The translations under genes and the position numbers were made by a program. A stretch of 64,000 bases of DNA, from NCBI GenBank assembly GCA_040616305.1, contig CP159918.1, forward strand, positions 806,001 to 870,000. The letters are read 5' to 3'. Position 1 is the first letter of the stretch. The number at the start of each line of letters is the position of its first letter. The DNA comes from UBA1876 sp003446665. GTDB lineage: Bacteria; Synergistota; Synergistia; Synergistales; Thermovirgaceae. The notes below the pieces were generated by a model. That model did no database searches and was not told the origin of the DNA. It was given only the letters and a program-made list of their open reading frames with translations. Of this stretch, positions 51,250 to 60,659 are shown piece by piece.

Positions 51250-54200
51250 ATGAAACAGGTTTTGAAGGTCCGATCCATAGAGGAAGCCTTGAAATATTCA
51301 AAAGGTGCGCCCCTGGGCCTTGCCAGGGTCCATGCAGGAGGCGGGACGGCCTCCTGGGCATGGTTTTGCAGGGACGTCGCGGCTCCGGCGATGCTCGTCG
51401 TGCCCGACAAGAGGGTGTTGCAGGACCTTTTATCTGACTGGGCCACTCTCGTCGGGGGCGGAGAAATCCCCGTCCTGCCCGAGCTGCCCATGTGGATCGA
51501 AGGGTATAAAAACGAAGCCCTGCGGGTGCGGCGAGGGAAAATCCTTGAGGAATGGAAGGAAAAAAGAGACATCCTGGCTACCACGCCGGCTGCCCTGATG
51601 GCTCCTTTCAGGATTTCCACGGGATATTTCACCGTGGGGGCGGGGGAAAGCCCCGGTAGGGATCTCTTTCTGCAGTGGCTGGCTTCCGCCGGGTACGAAA
51701 GGGCCGAGCTAGTATGGCATCCTGGCCAGTATGTCAGCCGCGGTGGCATCGTTGACGTATTCGACCCGGCGTGGAAGCTTCCTTACAGAATCGAGTTTTT
51801 CGATGATCGCGTGGAAAGCATCAGGCTTTTCAGGACCGAGGACCAGCGAAGCGTAGCCACCATGAAAGAAGCCCTTTTCCACGCCCTTGAGGGGGCCGTC
51901 GACGTCTCTTTCGCAGAGATGATTCCCGAAGGTGCCCTGATCATCCGCTTCGATCCGGCGAAAATCGAGGCCCAGGCCTCTTCGGCATGGTGGCTTCTCG
52001 AGGACATGATGGAAAAGGCGGGCCTTAAGGAAGGGCGCCCATGGGAAGAAGTCCTTCGGGATCTGGAAGTCTTCGAGACCCTTGAAATCACTGAAACTCT
52101 GGGCGATGCCCGGATGCGTTCATATTTGGCGGGGCTGCCCGATTTTCGCTCGGACAGGCTTTCCCTTTCGAACTTCGTCGAATACTGGAAAAACCACGAC
52201 TATGGCATAACTATCTGTTCCCGCTCCGGCAAAACGCCCCTGGTGGAGAGCCTGGGCGAGGTCAAGTCGAAGCCCGGCGGAATTACATCGGGATTTATCG
52301 ACCACGGGACAAAAGAGCTGTTTCTTTCCGACAAGGAGCTTTACGGCGTCATTCCGCCCCTGGAAAGCCGTCCCCTTGAGTGTGGTCCACCTCTTGAGTG
52401 GGACGAGAGCTTCCAGAAAACGGAATATGTGGTTCACGAAGATTACGGAATTGCAAAAAACAAGGGAATCGATACGGTAGTTGCCGACGGAATGGCCAGG
52501 GACTGCCTCGTTCTTGAATTCGCCGATGCCAGGCGGCTTCTTGTGCCCCTTGTCCAGATCCACAAGGTAATGCCCCATTACGTTCCTCCAGGCGAGGAGG
52601 TTTCTTTGGACAGCCTCGGGGGAAAATCCTGGAAGCGGTCGGTCAGGCGGGCCAGAAAGCAGGCTAAAGAAACGGCTGAAGCGCTGATGGCCCTTTATGC
52701 CAAACGAGAAACCCTGCGGGGTTTTCGCCATAGTCCCGACGGGCCGCTCTCGGAAAGCATTGACGCCAACTGCCCCTTTTCCCTGACCACCGACCAGGCC
52801 AAGGCCATCGAGGCGGTAAAAAGGGATATGGAGCTACCGCAGCCAATGGATCGGCTTCTCGTAGGCGACGTAGGTTTTGGAAAGACGGAAGTGGCCCTGA
52901 GAGCCGCTGTCAAGGCCGTTGAAAACGAAAGGCAGGTGCTGTTTCTGGTCCCCACGACACTGCTGGCGGGACAGCACATGGCCACCTTCAGCGCAAGGTG
53001 CGAAGGACTTCCCGTAAGGGTGGAGATGCTTTCGCGCTTCGTTTCCGCAGCGAAGCAGAAGGCCATAGTAGAAGATGTCGCACAAGGCAAGGTGGACATT
53101 TTGATAGGGACTCACCGCCTGCTTCAAAAGGACCTGCAGATGAAAAATTTAGGCCTGGTGATCATAGACGAGGAGCACCGCTTCGGCGTCTTTCACAAGG
53201 AATACGCCAAGTTCCTGCACCCCGAGGTGGACGTTCTTACCATTACCGCCACACCAATACCCAGAACGCTGCACATGGCCATGGGCGGACTGAGGGACGT
53301 GTCGATCATCTCTGCCGCGCCCCATAAAAGGCGTCCCGTGATGACTTCTGTCGGGACCCTGGACGAAAGGCTCGTCCAGCAGGCCATAAGGCGTGAAATT
53401 CAACGGGGAGGACAGGTCTTTTTCGTTCACAACCGCATACGAACCATTGAAAACGTCGTGGACAGGCTGAAAAAACTTTTTTCCGACGTCAGTATAGACG
53501 TGGCCCACGGAAGGATGAACGAGAGGCAGCTTGAAAAGGCTATGGAAAGGTTCAGAAAGGGGCAGACCCGGATCCTGGTCTGTACGACCATAATAGAAAG
53601 CGGCCTGGACCTTCCGGGAGTCAATACGCTGATCGTGGACGAAGCGCAGGACCTCGGACTGGCGCAGATGTATCAGCTCAGGGGCAGGATCGGCAGGCGT
53701 GAGGAACAGGCCTTCTGTTTCTTCTTTTATCCCTTTGAGTCCGCGCTGACGCCCGAAGCCAGAGAGCGCCTTGAAGCCATTTCGGAGATGACGGAGATAG
53801 GTTCCGGCTACAGGCTCGCCAGGCGCGACCTGGAGATCAGGGGCGGGGGACAGCTTATAGGAACCAGGCAGCACGGGCGCATCGAAAGGGTGGGGTTTAC
53901 CCTTTATTACAGGATGCTCGAGGAAGAGGTGGCAAAACTCAAGGGGGAGGCTTCAAAAGAGGAAACCTCCGTCGATTTCAGGCTTCCGCTACGCCTCCCG
54001 GCTTCGTACATACCTCAGTCGAACGTGCGTGTGACGCTTTTCAGGAAACTTTTGAGAGCCGGGTCTTTGGAGGAAGTGGAATCGATCGCCGGGGAACTGA
54101 GAGACCGTTTCGGCCCGATACCCGACTCAGTGGCCTGTATGTTGGCCATGACGGTTTTGAGGGTCGCCGGCAGGAAACATGGTATAGAATACGTGGTGTG

Positions 54201-54402
54201 CACCGAAAAGAAAACGGAGGTTCTTGTCAACGGGAGCGATCTGGCATCCCGCCTGGATGCCGGAAGATGGCACTTGTCCACTTCGGGCAAGCTCGCGGGC
54301 CCGGGTGGTTACGGAGGCATCATCGAGCTGGGGCGTGCGCTTGGGGCGGCAACAAAGGTCCATTTCAGCGGGGAGGATGTGGCTCATGGGAAACGCCGGT
54401 GA
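51250..54402 (+). CDS. mfd: Transcription-repair coupling factor Mfd
   Basis: Removes stalled RNA polymerase and recruits UvrA. The 1,050-residue protein is a little shorter than the family's usual length, with a compact UvrB-like N-terminus. It then has the RNA-polymerase-interacting domain (VVHEDYGIAKNKG), the RecG-like translocase (Walker A GDVGFGKTE, IIDEEHRFG, RGRIGRREE) and a C-terminal domain. GGGAG lies nine bases before the ATG. Its end overlaps mazG. Confidence 0.95.
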   Translation: MKQVLKVRSIEEALKYSKGAPLGLARVHAGGGTASWAWFCRDVAAPAMLVVPDKRVLQDLLSDWATLVGGGEIPVLPELPMWIEGYKNEALRVRRGKILEEWKEKRDILATTPAALMAPFRISTGYFTVGAGESPGRDLFLQWLASAGYERAELVWHPGQYVSRGGIVDVFDPAWKLPYRIEFFDDRVESIRLFRTEDQRSVATMKEALFHALEGAVDVSFAEMIPEGALIIRFDPAKIEAQASSAWWLLEDMMEKAGLKEGRPWEEVLRDLEVFETLEITETLGDARMRSYLAGLPDFRSDRLSLSNFVEYWKNHDYGITICSRSGKTPLVESLGEVKSKPGGITSGFIDHGTKELFLSDKELYGVIPPLESRPLECGPPLEWDESFQKTEYVVHEDYGIAKNKGIDTVVADGMARDCLVLEFADARRLLVPLVQIHKVMPHYVPPGEEVSLDSLGGKSWKRSVRRARKQAKETAEALMALYAKRETLRGFRHSPDGPLSESIDANCPFSLTTDQAKAIEAVKRDMELPQPMDRLLVGDVGFGKTEVALRAAVKAVENERQVLFLVPTTLLAGQHMATFSARCEGLPVRVEMLSRFVSAAKQKAIVEDVAQGKVDILIGTHRLLQKDLQMKNLGLVIIDEEHRFGVFHKEYAKFLHPEVDVLTITATPIPRTLHMAMGGLRDVSIISAAPHKRRPVMTSVGTLDERLVQQAIRREIQRGGQVFFVHNRIRTIENVVDRLKKLFSDVSIDVAHGRMNERQLEKAMERFRKGQTRILVCTTIIESGLDLPGVNTLIVDEAQDLGLAQMYQLRGRIGRREEQAFCFFFYPFESALTPEARERLEAISEMTEIGSGYRLARRDLEIRGGGQLIGTRQHGRIERVGFTLYYRMLEEEVAKLKGEASKEETSVDFRLPLRLPASYIPQSNVRVTLFRKLLRAGSLEEVESIAGELRDRFGPIPDSVACMLAMTVLRVAGRKHGIEYVVCTEKKTEVLVNGSDLASRLDAGRWHLSTSGKLAGPGGYGGIIELGRALGAATKVHFSGEDVAHGKRR

Positions 54403-55180
54403 AAAACTGTTGAGGCTTATGGATATAATGAAAAGACTGAGAGAACCGGGTGGGTGTCCCTGGGACCGCGAGCAGACGATGAAAAGCCTGAGGCCCTTCA
54501 TAGTCGAAGAAGCCTACGAACTGATAGAAGCCATCGACTCCGGCGATTCCAGGGTCGTGGCCGAAGAATGCGGGGACCTTCTGCTCCAGGTGGTTTTTAT
54601 CTCCAGGATCGCCGAGGAAGAGGGGCTTTTTGATCTGGGAGAAGTCATCGACACGCTTGTGGAAAAGCTGGTGCGCCGTCATCCTCACGTGTTCGGAGAT
54701 GTTTCCGTCGAAGACAGCGAGGCCGTCAGAAAAAACTGGGAACAGATAAAAAAAGAGGAGCGCCGGGACAAAAAGCTGGACCAGTCCATCCTGTCGGGTG
54801 TACCCAAAAGCCTGCCCGCCCTGGTGAGGGCCTTCCAGATACAGGAAAGGGCCGCAAAAGTGGGTTTCGACTGGCCCGCCGGAGACATATCGCCCCTTTT
54901 GGAGAAGATAGACGAAGAACTGAAAGAACTGGCCGAAGCCCGTAAGACGGGTAACCCTGACGAGATACTCGAAGAAGTGGGCGACCTGCTTTTCGCAACG
55001 GTAAATTTGGCCAGGCACCTGGGTGTCGATGCCGAATTCAGTCTCCAGGAAACGAACAAAAAGTTCACAAGACGCTTCGAATTTATAGAAAAAACCGTTG
55101 AAACGGGTTCCAGAGACTGGTCCGAATACAGTCTTGAAGAACTCGAAAACCTGTGGCAACGGGCCAAGACACGCTCTTGA
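54386..55180 (+). CDS. mazG: Nucleoside triphosphate pyrophosphohydrolase MazG
   Basis: Hydrolyses NTPs to NMPs, cleansing the pool. The 264-residue protein has two MazG repeats: the N-terminal one begins GGCPWDREQTMKSL and has EEAYELIEAID and EECGDLLLQVV; the second has EELKELAEA and EEVGDLLFATVN. ATG 54386 follows GGGGAGG by ten bases and overlaps mfd by 17 bases. Confidence 0.95.
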   Translation: MGNAGEKLLRLMDIMKRLREPGGCPWDREQTMKSLRPFIVEEAYELIEAIDSGDSRVVAEECGDLLLQVVFISRIAEEEGLFDLGEVIDTLVEKLVRRHPHVFGDVSVEDSEAVRKNWEQIKKEERRDKKLDQSILSGVPKSLPALVRAFQIQERAAKVGFDWPAGDISPLLEKIDEELKELAEARKTGNPDEILEEVGDLLFATVNLARHLGVDAEFSLQETNKKFTRRFEFIEKTVETGSRDWSEYSLEELENLWQRAKTRS

Positions 55181-55260
55181 GGGTGGTTACTTCGGGGCAT
55201 AGGGTATAGAATCGGACATAAAACCCGACCAAGCGGGATATCTTACATGGGGGTGCAACG

Positions 55261-56769
55261 ATGAAAAGCGACTTCAAGCCTGAAACGGGCGTAAAAAGCC
55301 CTGAACCGAAAGAGACGCAAAGACCAGAGTCGGAGCCCGAGCCGCAAAAGCAAGTGGAATCCTGTGACAAAAAGGCTCCGCGACCGGTAGCCATCACGGA
55401 AACGGCTCTCAGGGACGCCCACCAGTCGATCATGGCCACAAGGCTCAGGACAAAGGATATGTTGCCAGTTGCCGAGATGATGGACGAAGTAGGCTACCAT
55501 TCACTCGAGGTATGGGGCGGCGCCACCTTCGATTCTTGTATGCGTTTTCTCGACGAGGACCCCTGGGACAGGTTGAGGGAGCTCCGCAAACGTTTCAAAA
55601 AGACTAAACTCCAGATGCTGCTGCGGGGTCAGAACGTGGTAGGCTACAGGCACTATCCCGATGACGTGGTGCGTGAGTTCGTAAAGCGCGCCGTAGGCAA
55701 CGGCCTGGACATAATACGTGTTTTCGACGCCTTGAACGATGTGCGGAACATGGAAATCGCCGCGGACCAGGTCAAAAAGGAAGGCAGCCACCTGCAGATG
55801 TGCATTTCCTACACCATATCGCCCGTACATACGCTGGAGGCTTTCGGTGAGCTTTCCTTGACGATGAAGCAAATGGGAGCCGACTCAATCTGCATAAAGG
55901 ACATGGCCGGCCTTTTGAGCCCGGTGGACGCGGCGTCGCTGGTGGTCGCCATCAAGGAAAAGACGGACCTCCCGGTCCAGGTCCACTGCCATTATACGAG
56001 CGGCATGGCTGCCATGTCCTACCTCGCCGCCGCTGCCGCGGGTGCCGATGTTATCGACTGCGCCATTTCACCCCTTTCAATGGGGACCAGCCAGCCGGCA
56101 ACGGAAGCCATGGTGGCCGCCTTCCAGCGAGGCCCCCATGATACAGGACTCGAGCTCGAAAAACTCGCTCCAGTTGCGAGGCATTTCAAGGTTGTCAAGG
56201 AAGACTACAGGGATTTGGTCATGGGACTGGAAGGAGTCGATATCAACGTCCTCCTCTACCAGATACCAGGCGGTATGTACTCCAACCTCGTGAGCCAGCT
56301 GAAGGAACAGAACTCGCTGGACAAGCTGCAGGACGTCCTTGAGGAAGTACCCAGGGTTCGGGAGGAAATGGGCTATCCGCCTCTCGTGACGCCCACGAGC
56401 CAGCTGGTCGGGACCCAGGCGACACTCAATGTTCTTACCGGCGAGCGTTGGAAGATTGTTCCCAAAGAGGTCAAAAACTACTTCCTCGGCTTTTACGGAA
56501 GGCCTCCGGGGGAAATGGACGAAAAGATCAGGGAAAAGGTCATAGGCGACGAAAAACCCATAGACTGCCGGCCCGGGGAGATCATAGAACCGGAACTGGA
56601 CAAAATTTACGAAACCATGGGGCCCTGGATCATGCAGCCCGAGGACGCTCTCAGTTACGCCCTTTTCCCGGCGGTCGCCAAGGATTTTCTGGTCAAAAAA
56701 TACGCCAGGCAGAACCTGAGGGACGTGGGGTTCGAGGAACTTGTCGAAGGAGCCGCCTATCCTTTATAA
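55261..56769 (+). CDS. Carboxyltransferase subunit (oxaloacetate decarboxylase alpha / pyruvate carboxylase B type)
   Basis: A 502-residue TIM-barrel carboxyltransferase. Conserved blocks: TETALRDAHQS at the N-terminus, LEVWGGATFD, RGQNVVGYRHY, the zinc site in VQVHCHYTSG and the carbamoyl-lysine in CIKDMAGLL. Its first 42 residues are a Pro/Glu/Lys-rich extension not typical of the family. The usual C-terminal biotinyl domain with its MKM site is absent, so biotin must ride on a separate protein not seen in the window. It fits a Na+-pumping decarboxylase or an anaplerotic carboxylase. The partner genes are not adjacent. Confidence 0.88.
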   Translation: MKSDFKPETGVKSPEPKETQRPESEPEPQKQVESCDKKAPRPVAITETALRDAHQSIMATRLRTKDMLPVAEMMDEVGYHSLEVWGGATFDSCMRFLDEDPWDRLRELRKRFKKTKLQMLLRGQNVVGYRHYPDDVVREFVKRAVGNGLDIIRVFDALNDVRNMEIAADQVKKEGSHLQMCISYTISPVHTLEAFGELSLTMKQMGADSICIKDMAGLLSPVDAASLVVAIKEKTDLPVQVHCHYTSGMAAMSYLAAAAAGADVIDCAISPLSMGTSQPATEAMVAAFQRGPHDTGLELEKLAPVARHFKVVKEDYRDLVMGLEGVDINVLLYQIPGGMYSNLVSQLKEQNSLDKLQDVLEEVPRVREEMGYPPLVTPTSQLVGTQATLNVLTGERWKIVPKEVKNYFLGFYGRPPGEMDEKIREKVIGDEKPIDCRPGEIIEPELDKIYETMGPWIMQPEDALSYALFPAVAKDFLVKKYARQNLRDVGFEELVEGAAYPL

Positions 56770-56861
56770 TGCCACGTTGCCCGGTGTCGGTGATATGATC
56801 GGTTTTACAGGTGCATATAGTCTGGCAAAGCCGGACAGGATCGAAATTGGAGGAGATTCAT

Positions 56862-57098
56862 TTGACGACTGAAGAGAAAATAAAGGAAACCATAGATTCA
56901 ATGATTCGCCCCGCCCTGCAAAGCCACGGCGGAGATATCGACTATATCGGTTTCGACTCCGGAAACGGAGTGGTTACAGTCAAATTGACGGGAGCGTGTG
57001 GAAGTTGCCCCTTTGCCCAGGAAACACTCCGGGCTCAGGTCGAGGCCGTTTTGAAAAAAGAGATTCCCGAAATATCCGGGGTAACGCGCGGAGACTAG
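56862..57098 (+). CDS. NifU-like Fe-S scaffold domain protein
   Basis: A 78-residue protein matching the NifU C-terminal domain: RPALQSHGGDIDYIGF and the cluster-binding CGSCPFA (CxxC). It transfers Fe-S clusters to apoproteins. The TTG at 56862 is preferred over the GTG-less upstream frame because GGAGGAG is seven bases before it. The gap to the carboxyltransferase holds no clear promoter. Confidence 0.9.
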   Translation: MTTEEKIKETIDSMIRPALQSHGGDIDYIGFDSGNGVVTVKLTGACGSCPFAQETLRAQVEAVLKKEIPEISGVTRGD

Positions 57099-57134
57099 GT
57101 CCGCGAGGCCTTTTTAAAAGATGAAGGGGTGATC

Positions 57135-58115
57135 GTGACCATTCCTGCGGAATCTGTGATAGTCGTTCCAAACGATGAGGCGATGGCCCGGTTTCTCGGA
57201 CAACAGGACGAGAACCTGAGGCTTATAGAACAACGTTATCCCGTTCGACTCGTGGTCAGGGACAAGGAAATCTCCGTGCAAGGTCCCGACGCGGACGTGG
57301 TGGACATGGTGACGCGGATTGTTTCACAGCTTGTAGGCGTGGCCAAGAAGGGTCATATACTCAAGCCGTCCGTCGTCAGCTACGCCATGAACGTATATGC
57401 GGAGCACGAGAACGTTGACCTGGTTTCCCTTTACGAAGACGTCATCTGCATGACCTACCGGGGAAAGCCCATAAGGCCGCGTACGACGGGGCAAAAAAAA
57501 TACGTGGACGCCATCAGGGGAAACGACGTCGTCTTCGCCATAGGGCCTGCCGGCACGGGCAAGACGTACCTGGCTGTCGCGCTTGCCGTAGCCGCCCTTA
57601 AGGATGCGACTATAAGCAGGATAGTACTGGTGCGCCCGGCCGTAGAGGCGGGCGAAAGCCTGGGGTTTCTTCCCGGCGACCTGCGCGAGAAGGTGGAACC
57701 CTACCTGAGGCCCCTGTATGACGCCTTTTACGAAATGTTTTCGCCGGAACGGTTTATGAAATATGTCGAGAAAAAGGTCATTGAGATAGCGCCTTTGGCC
57801 TATATGCGCGGCAGAACGCTCAACGACAGTTTCATCATACTCGACGAGGCGCAAAACACCACTCCGGAGCAGATGAAGATGTTTCTCACGCGCCTGGGTT
57901 TTGGTTCGAAGGCGGTGGTAACGGGGGATATAACCCAGATTGACCTGCCTGTCGGCAAGAATTCAGGCCTCAAGGTGGTACAGTCCGTATTGAAAGATAT
58001 CCCGGGAATCGAGTTCGTGTCCCTCGGCAGAAGCGACGTGGTGCGCCACGAGATCGTCCAGAGGATCGTGCAGGCCTACGAGGATTATGAAAAACGGCGA
58101 GAAAAGCCACAGTAG
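57135..58115 (+). CDS. phoH: PhoH-family ATPase
   Basis: A 326-residue cytoplasmic P-loop protein: an N-terminal KH-like segment, then GPAGTGKTYLAV (Walker A), ILDEAQNTTPEQM (Walker B), and a GDITQIDLP segment. PhoH proteins are RNA-linked NTPases. GTG 57135 is chosen because AAGGGG is correctly spaced; GTG 57129 would overlap it. It overlaps pgpH by 29 bases. Confidence 0.93.
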   Translation: MTIPAESVIVVPNDEAMARFLGQQDENLRLIEQRYPVRLVVRDKEISVQGPDADVVDMVTRIVSQLVGVAKKGHILKPSVVSYAMNVYAEHENVDLVSLYEDVICMTYRGKPIRPRTTGQKKYVDAIRGNDVVFAIGPAGTGKTYLAVALAVAALKDATISRIVLVRPAVEAGESLGFLPGDLREKVEPYLRPLYDAFYEMFSPERFMKYVEKKVIEIAPLAYMRGRTLNDSFIILDEAQNTTPEQMKMFLTRLGFGSKAVVTGDITQIDLPVGKNSGLKVVQSVLKDIPGIEFVSLGRSDVVRHEIVQRIVQAYEDYEKRREKPQ

Positions 58116-60153
58116 GGTTTTACCCGCAATTTCAGGTTTTTCGAAAATCAGGTCTTTCTTCCTCGAATCCGGGAACCAGGTTATCGCCACGCTGGTCCTG
58201 GTAGTTGTTGTTTCCCTTGTCTATGCCGGCGGCTGGTGGCTTGACGCCGGACGTTCTTCCTTCGCGCAGGGCGAACCCGCTCCCAGGACGTATTTTTCGC
58301 GGTACCGGATGAAGTACGTCGACGAGAAGGCCACAAGTGAGTCGAGGCAGAAACAGGCGGAAAAGCTAGTAGGGGTACTGGTAAAAGACCGGGACCCGGG
58401 CGACCTGGAACAAAAGCTTGAGAGGATCTCGGGAGGAAAGACAGAAGGGCTCCTGCCCGAGGATCTGGCGGGTCTTCTTATGGAGCTTCCCGAATCGTCG
58501 AGAAGGCGTGTTCTGCGTGTCGTGGCCTCCGTAGGCAAATCCTTTCTTGAGGGACAGCCCGAACAGTACGAAGGGGAAGCACTGTGGCAAAAATTGGACG
58601 AGTCGGACCTGGGGAGTGCAGAAAAGAACCTGGCGTATCAGGTCATAAATCATTTGATGCAGCCGGTTTCTTTCATAGACGAAGAATCCACTTCCGAATA
58701 CCGGTCCTACATTCAGGAGAAAATCCAGCCCATCGAAAGGACGATCTCCGCAGGTGACGTCATAGTGAAAGAAGGCGAGACTGTCACGCCCGGAATCGCC
58801 GCCATACTAAGGTCGCAGGGATATGCGGAAAGGGTCTTCCCTCACAAGGGGCTGCTTTTTGTCGTGTTGCTTACGGTAGCCTGGTTTTCCTGGTACTTGT
58901 GGTATCAGCGGCGCAGCGGCTATCATCTGCAAAAAAAGGAATGGGGTTTCCTCGTTACGGCCGTTTGCGCGGCATGGGTTTTCCAGTATCTTTCGCGTAT
59001 CTATGGCGGAGATGATTTCGGGACCCTGGCAATGTCGGCCTGGGTTTTTCTTTGTTTTCCGCCGGCGCTTGCCTTTCATCTCGTTCTGGGGGCCGGAGTG
59101 ATAGGGGCCTTTGCTTCCGCCGTCACCAACCTTGCAGGGATAATCCTTTCTTCGGTACTGGCGTTCGCGCTTGCATGCGCGGGGTCTATCATTCTTCCCG
59201 CCGTCGACAGGCGGCGCAGGCTTTTCTGGTCTCTTGCAGCAATAGGCACGGTTTCGGCGGTCGCCGTTATTGCGTGCAGGTGGGCTCTGGGGTTGGAAAT
59301 ATCGCTCAATATAGTCGCGGTGTACGTGCTCTCCGTCTTTTTCTGGACGATTGTGGCAGTGGCTCTTCTGCCTGCATGGGAGTCGCTCTACGACATCCTT
59401 ACGCCCACCAGACTGGTCGATTTGAGCCATCCCTCCCATCCGGTTCTCAAAAGGCTTCAGCTCGAGGCGCCCGGGACCTACCACCATTCGATCATGGTCG
59501 GAACCCTTGCGGAAGTGGCCGCAGAGAAAATCAACGTCAGGTCTCTTCTGGTAAAAGCCGGTGCCTATTATCACGACATCGGCAAACTCAAAAGGCCGCA
59601 GTTTTTTGTCGAAAACCAACAGCCCGGCGAAAACGTGCATGACGCCCTTGCTCCAACCATGTCCGCCCTGGTTATCGTTTCTCACGTAAGAGACGGACTG
59701 GAGCTGGCTGGAAAGTACAAGTTGCCCCAAAGGATTTGCGACTTTATTCAGGAACACCATGGCACCACGTGCCTGCATTATTTTTTCAAAAAGGCCCGTT
59801 CAAGCGAAAAGGATATTCCAATGGAGCAGTTCTGCTACCCGGGCCCCAAGCCGTCAAGCCGGGAAACGGCTCTGGTCATGCTCGCCGATTCAGTAGAAGC
59901 CGCGATCCGGTCGGCCGGCAGCGCCGTGCTGGATACGCGGGACATAAGGGAAATAGTTACCGACGTGATAGAAACCAAGATCCAGGAAGGGCAGATCGAC
60001 AACGTGGACCTTACCTTGAAAGAGATATCATTGATACGGGAGAGTTTTATAGAGTCGCTCAGGCACATGTACCACACCAGAAAGGTCGCTCCGGTGGAAG
60101 AGAAAAAGGGGAGCTTGCAACCCCTGGACGGGAGGCGGGCCGATGCCACTTAG
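58087..60153 (+). CDS. pgpH: 7TM-HD phosphodiesterase, PgpH-type c-di-AMP hydrolase
   Basis: A 688-residue membrane protein. One N-terminal span (residues ~32-51) leads to an extracytoplasmic 7TMR-HDED domain, about seven membrane spans (from ~255 to ~435), and a cytoplasmic HD domain with HHSIMVGTLAE, the HDIGKL motif and a later HHGT. PgpH hydrolyses cyclic di-AMP to pApA. It is the degrading counterpart of CdaA at 38899. The order phoH-pgpH-ybeY matches Firmicutes. Confidence 0.94.
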   Translation: MKNGEKSHSRVLPAISGFSKIRSFFLESGNQVIATLVLVVVVSLVYAGGWWLDAGRSSFAQGEPAPRTYFSRYRMKYVDEKATSESRQKQAEKLVGVLVKDRDPGDLEQKLERISGGKTEGLLPEDLAGLLMELPESSRRRVLRVVASVGKSFLEGQPEQYEGEALWQKLDESDLGSAEKNLAYQVINHLMQPVSFIDEESTSEYRSYIQEKIQPIERTISAGDVIVKEGETVTPGIAAILRSQGYAERVFPHKGLLFVVLLTVAWFSWYLWYQRRSGYHLQKKEWGFLVTAVCAAWVFQYLSRIYGGDDFGTLAMSAWVFLCFPPALAFHLVLGAGVIGAFASAVTNLAGIILSSVLAFALACAGSIILPAVDRRRRLFWSLAAIGTVSAVAVIACRWALGLEISLNIVAVYVLSVFFWTIVAVALLPAWESLYDILTPTRLVDLSHPSHPVLKRLQLEAPGTYHHSIMVGTLAEVAAEKINVRSLLVKAGAYYHDIGKLKRPQFFVENQQPGENVHDALAPTMSALVIVSHVRDGLELAGKYKLPQRICDFIQEHHGTTCLHYFFKKARSSEKDIPMEQFCYPGPKPSSRETALVMLADSVEAAIRSAGSAVLDTRDIREIVTDVIETKIQEGQIDNVDLTLKEISLIRESFIESLRHMYHTRKVAPVEEKKGSLQPLDGRRADAT

Positions 60154-60652
60154 AATCGAAGTGGACGAAAGCGAAAGCAATGTCCTCGACGCGATTCGGA
60201 TTCCGCTGCTGGAGGAGACCATCGAAAGCCTGTGGGATACGTTGGCTCCTGGGCGCCTAAAGCCCTCAGTTGCCAGGATCGACTTGTCGGTGGCCGATCC
60301 TCGGAGGATGAGTGAGCTTAACGAGACGTACCGCGGTGTAAAAGGCCCGACGGATGTTTTGGCCTTTCCACTGTGGGAAACGGAAAAGGGTGTTTTTTCA
60401 CCCCCTGGTGGATGGCCGGAACTGGATCTGGGCGACGTCGTGATCTGTCTCGAAGAAATTGCCCGTAACGCCCAAAGATACGGGAAAAGCTTTGAAGAGG
60501 AGCTTCTTTTGGTACTGGTCCACGGCGTCCTGCACCTTTTTGCCTTCGACCACGCTTGTGAAAAGGACAGGGCGGGGATGTGGAAGGTCCAGGAAGACAT
60601 AATCGAAACCTACACCAAAAGAAGTGCCGGGGCGCGAAAAGAGGAGGAATGA
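60143..60652 (+). CDS. ybeY: Endoribonuclease YbeY
   Basis: rRNA maturation and quality-control nuclease. The 169-residue protein has the zinc site HGVLHLFAFDH near residue 130. It overlaps pgpH by 11 bases. Confidence 0.96.
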   Translation: MPLRIEVDESESNVLDAIRIPLLEETIESLWDTLAPGRLKPSVARIDLSVADPRRMSELNETYRGVKGPTDVLAFPLWETEKGVFSPPGGWPELDLGDVVICLEEIARNAQRYGKSFEEELLLVLVHGVLHLFAFDHACEKDRAGMWKVQEDIIETYTKRSAGARKEEE

Positions 60653-60659
60653 TCAGGCG

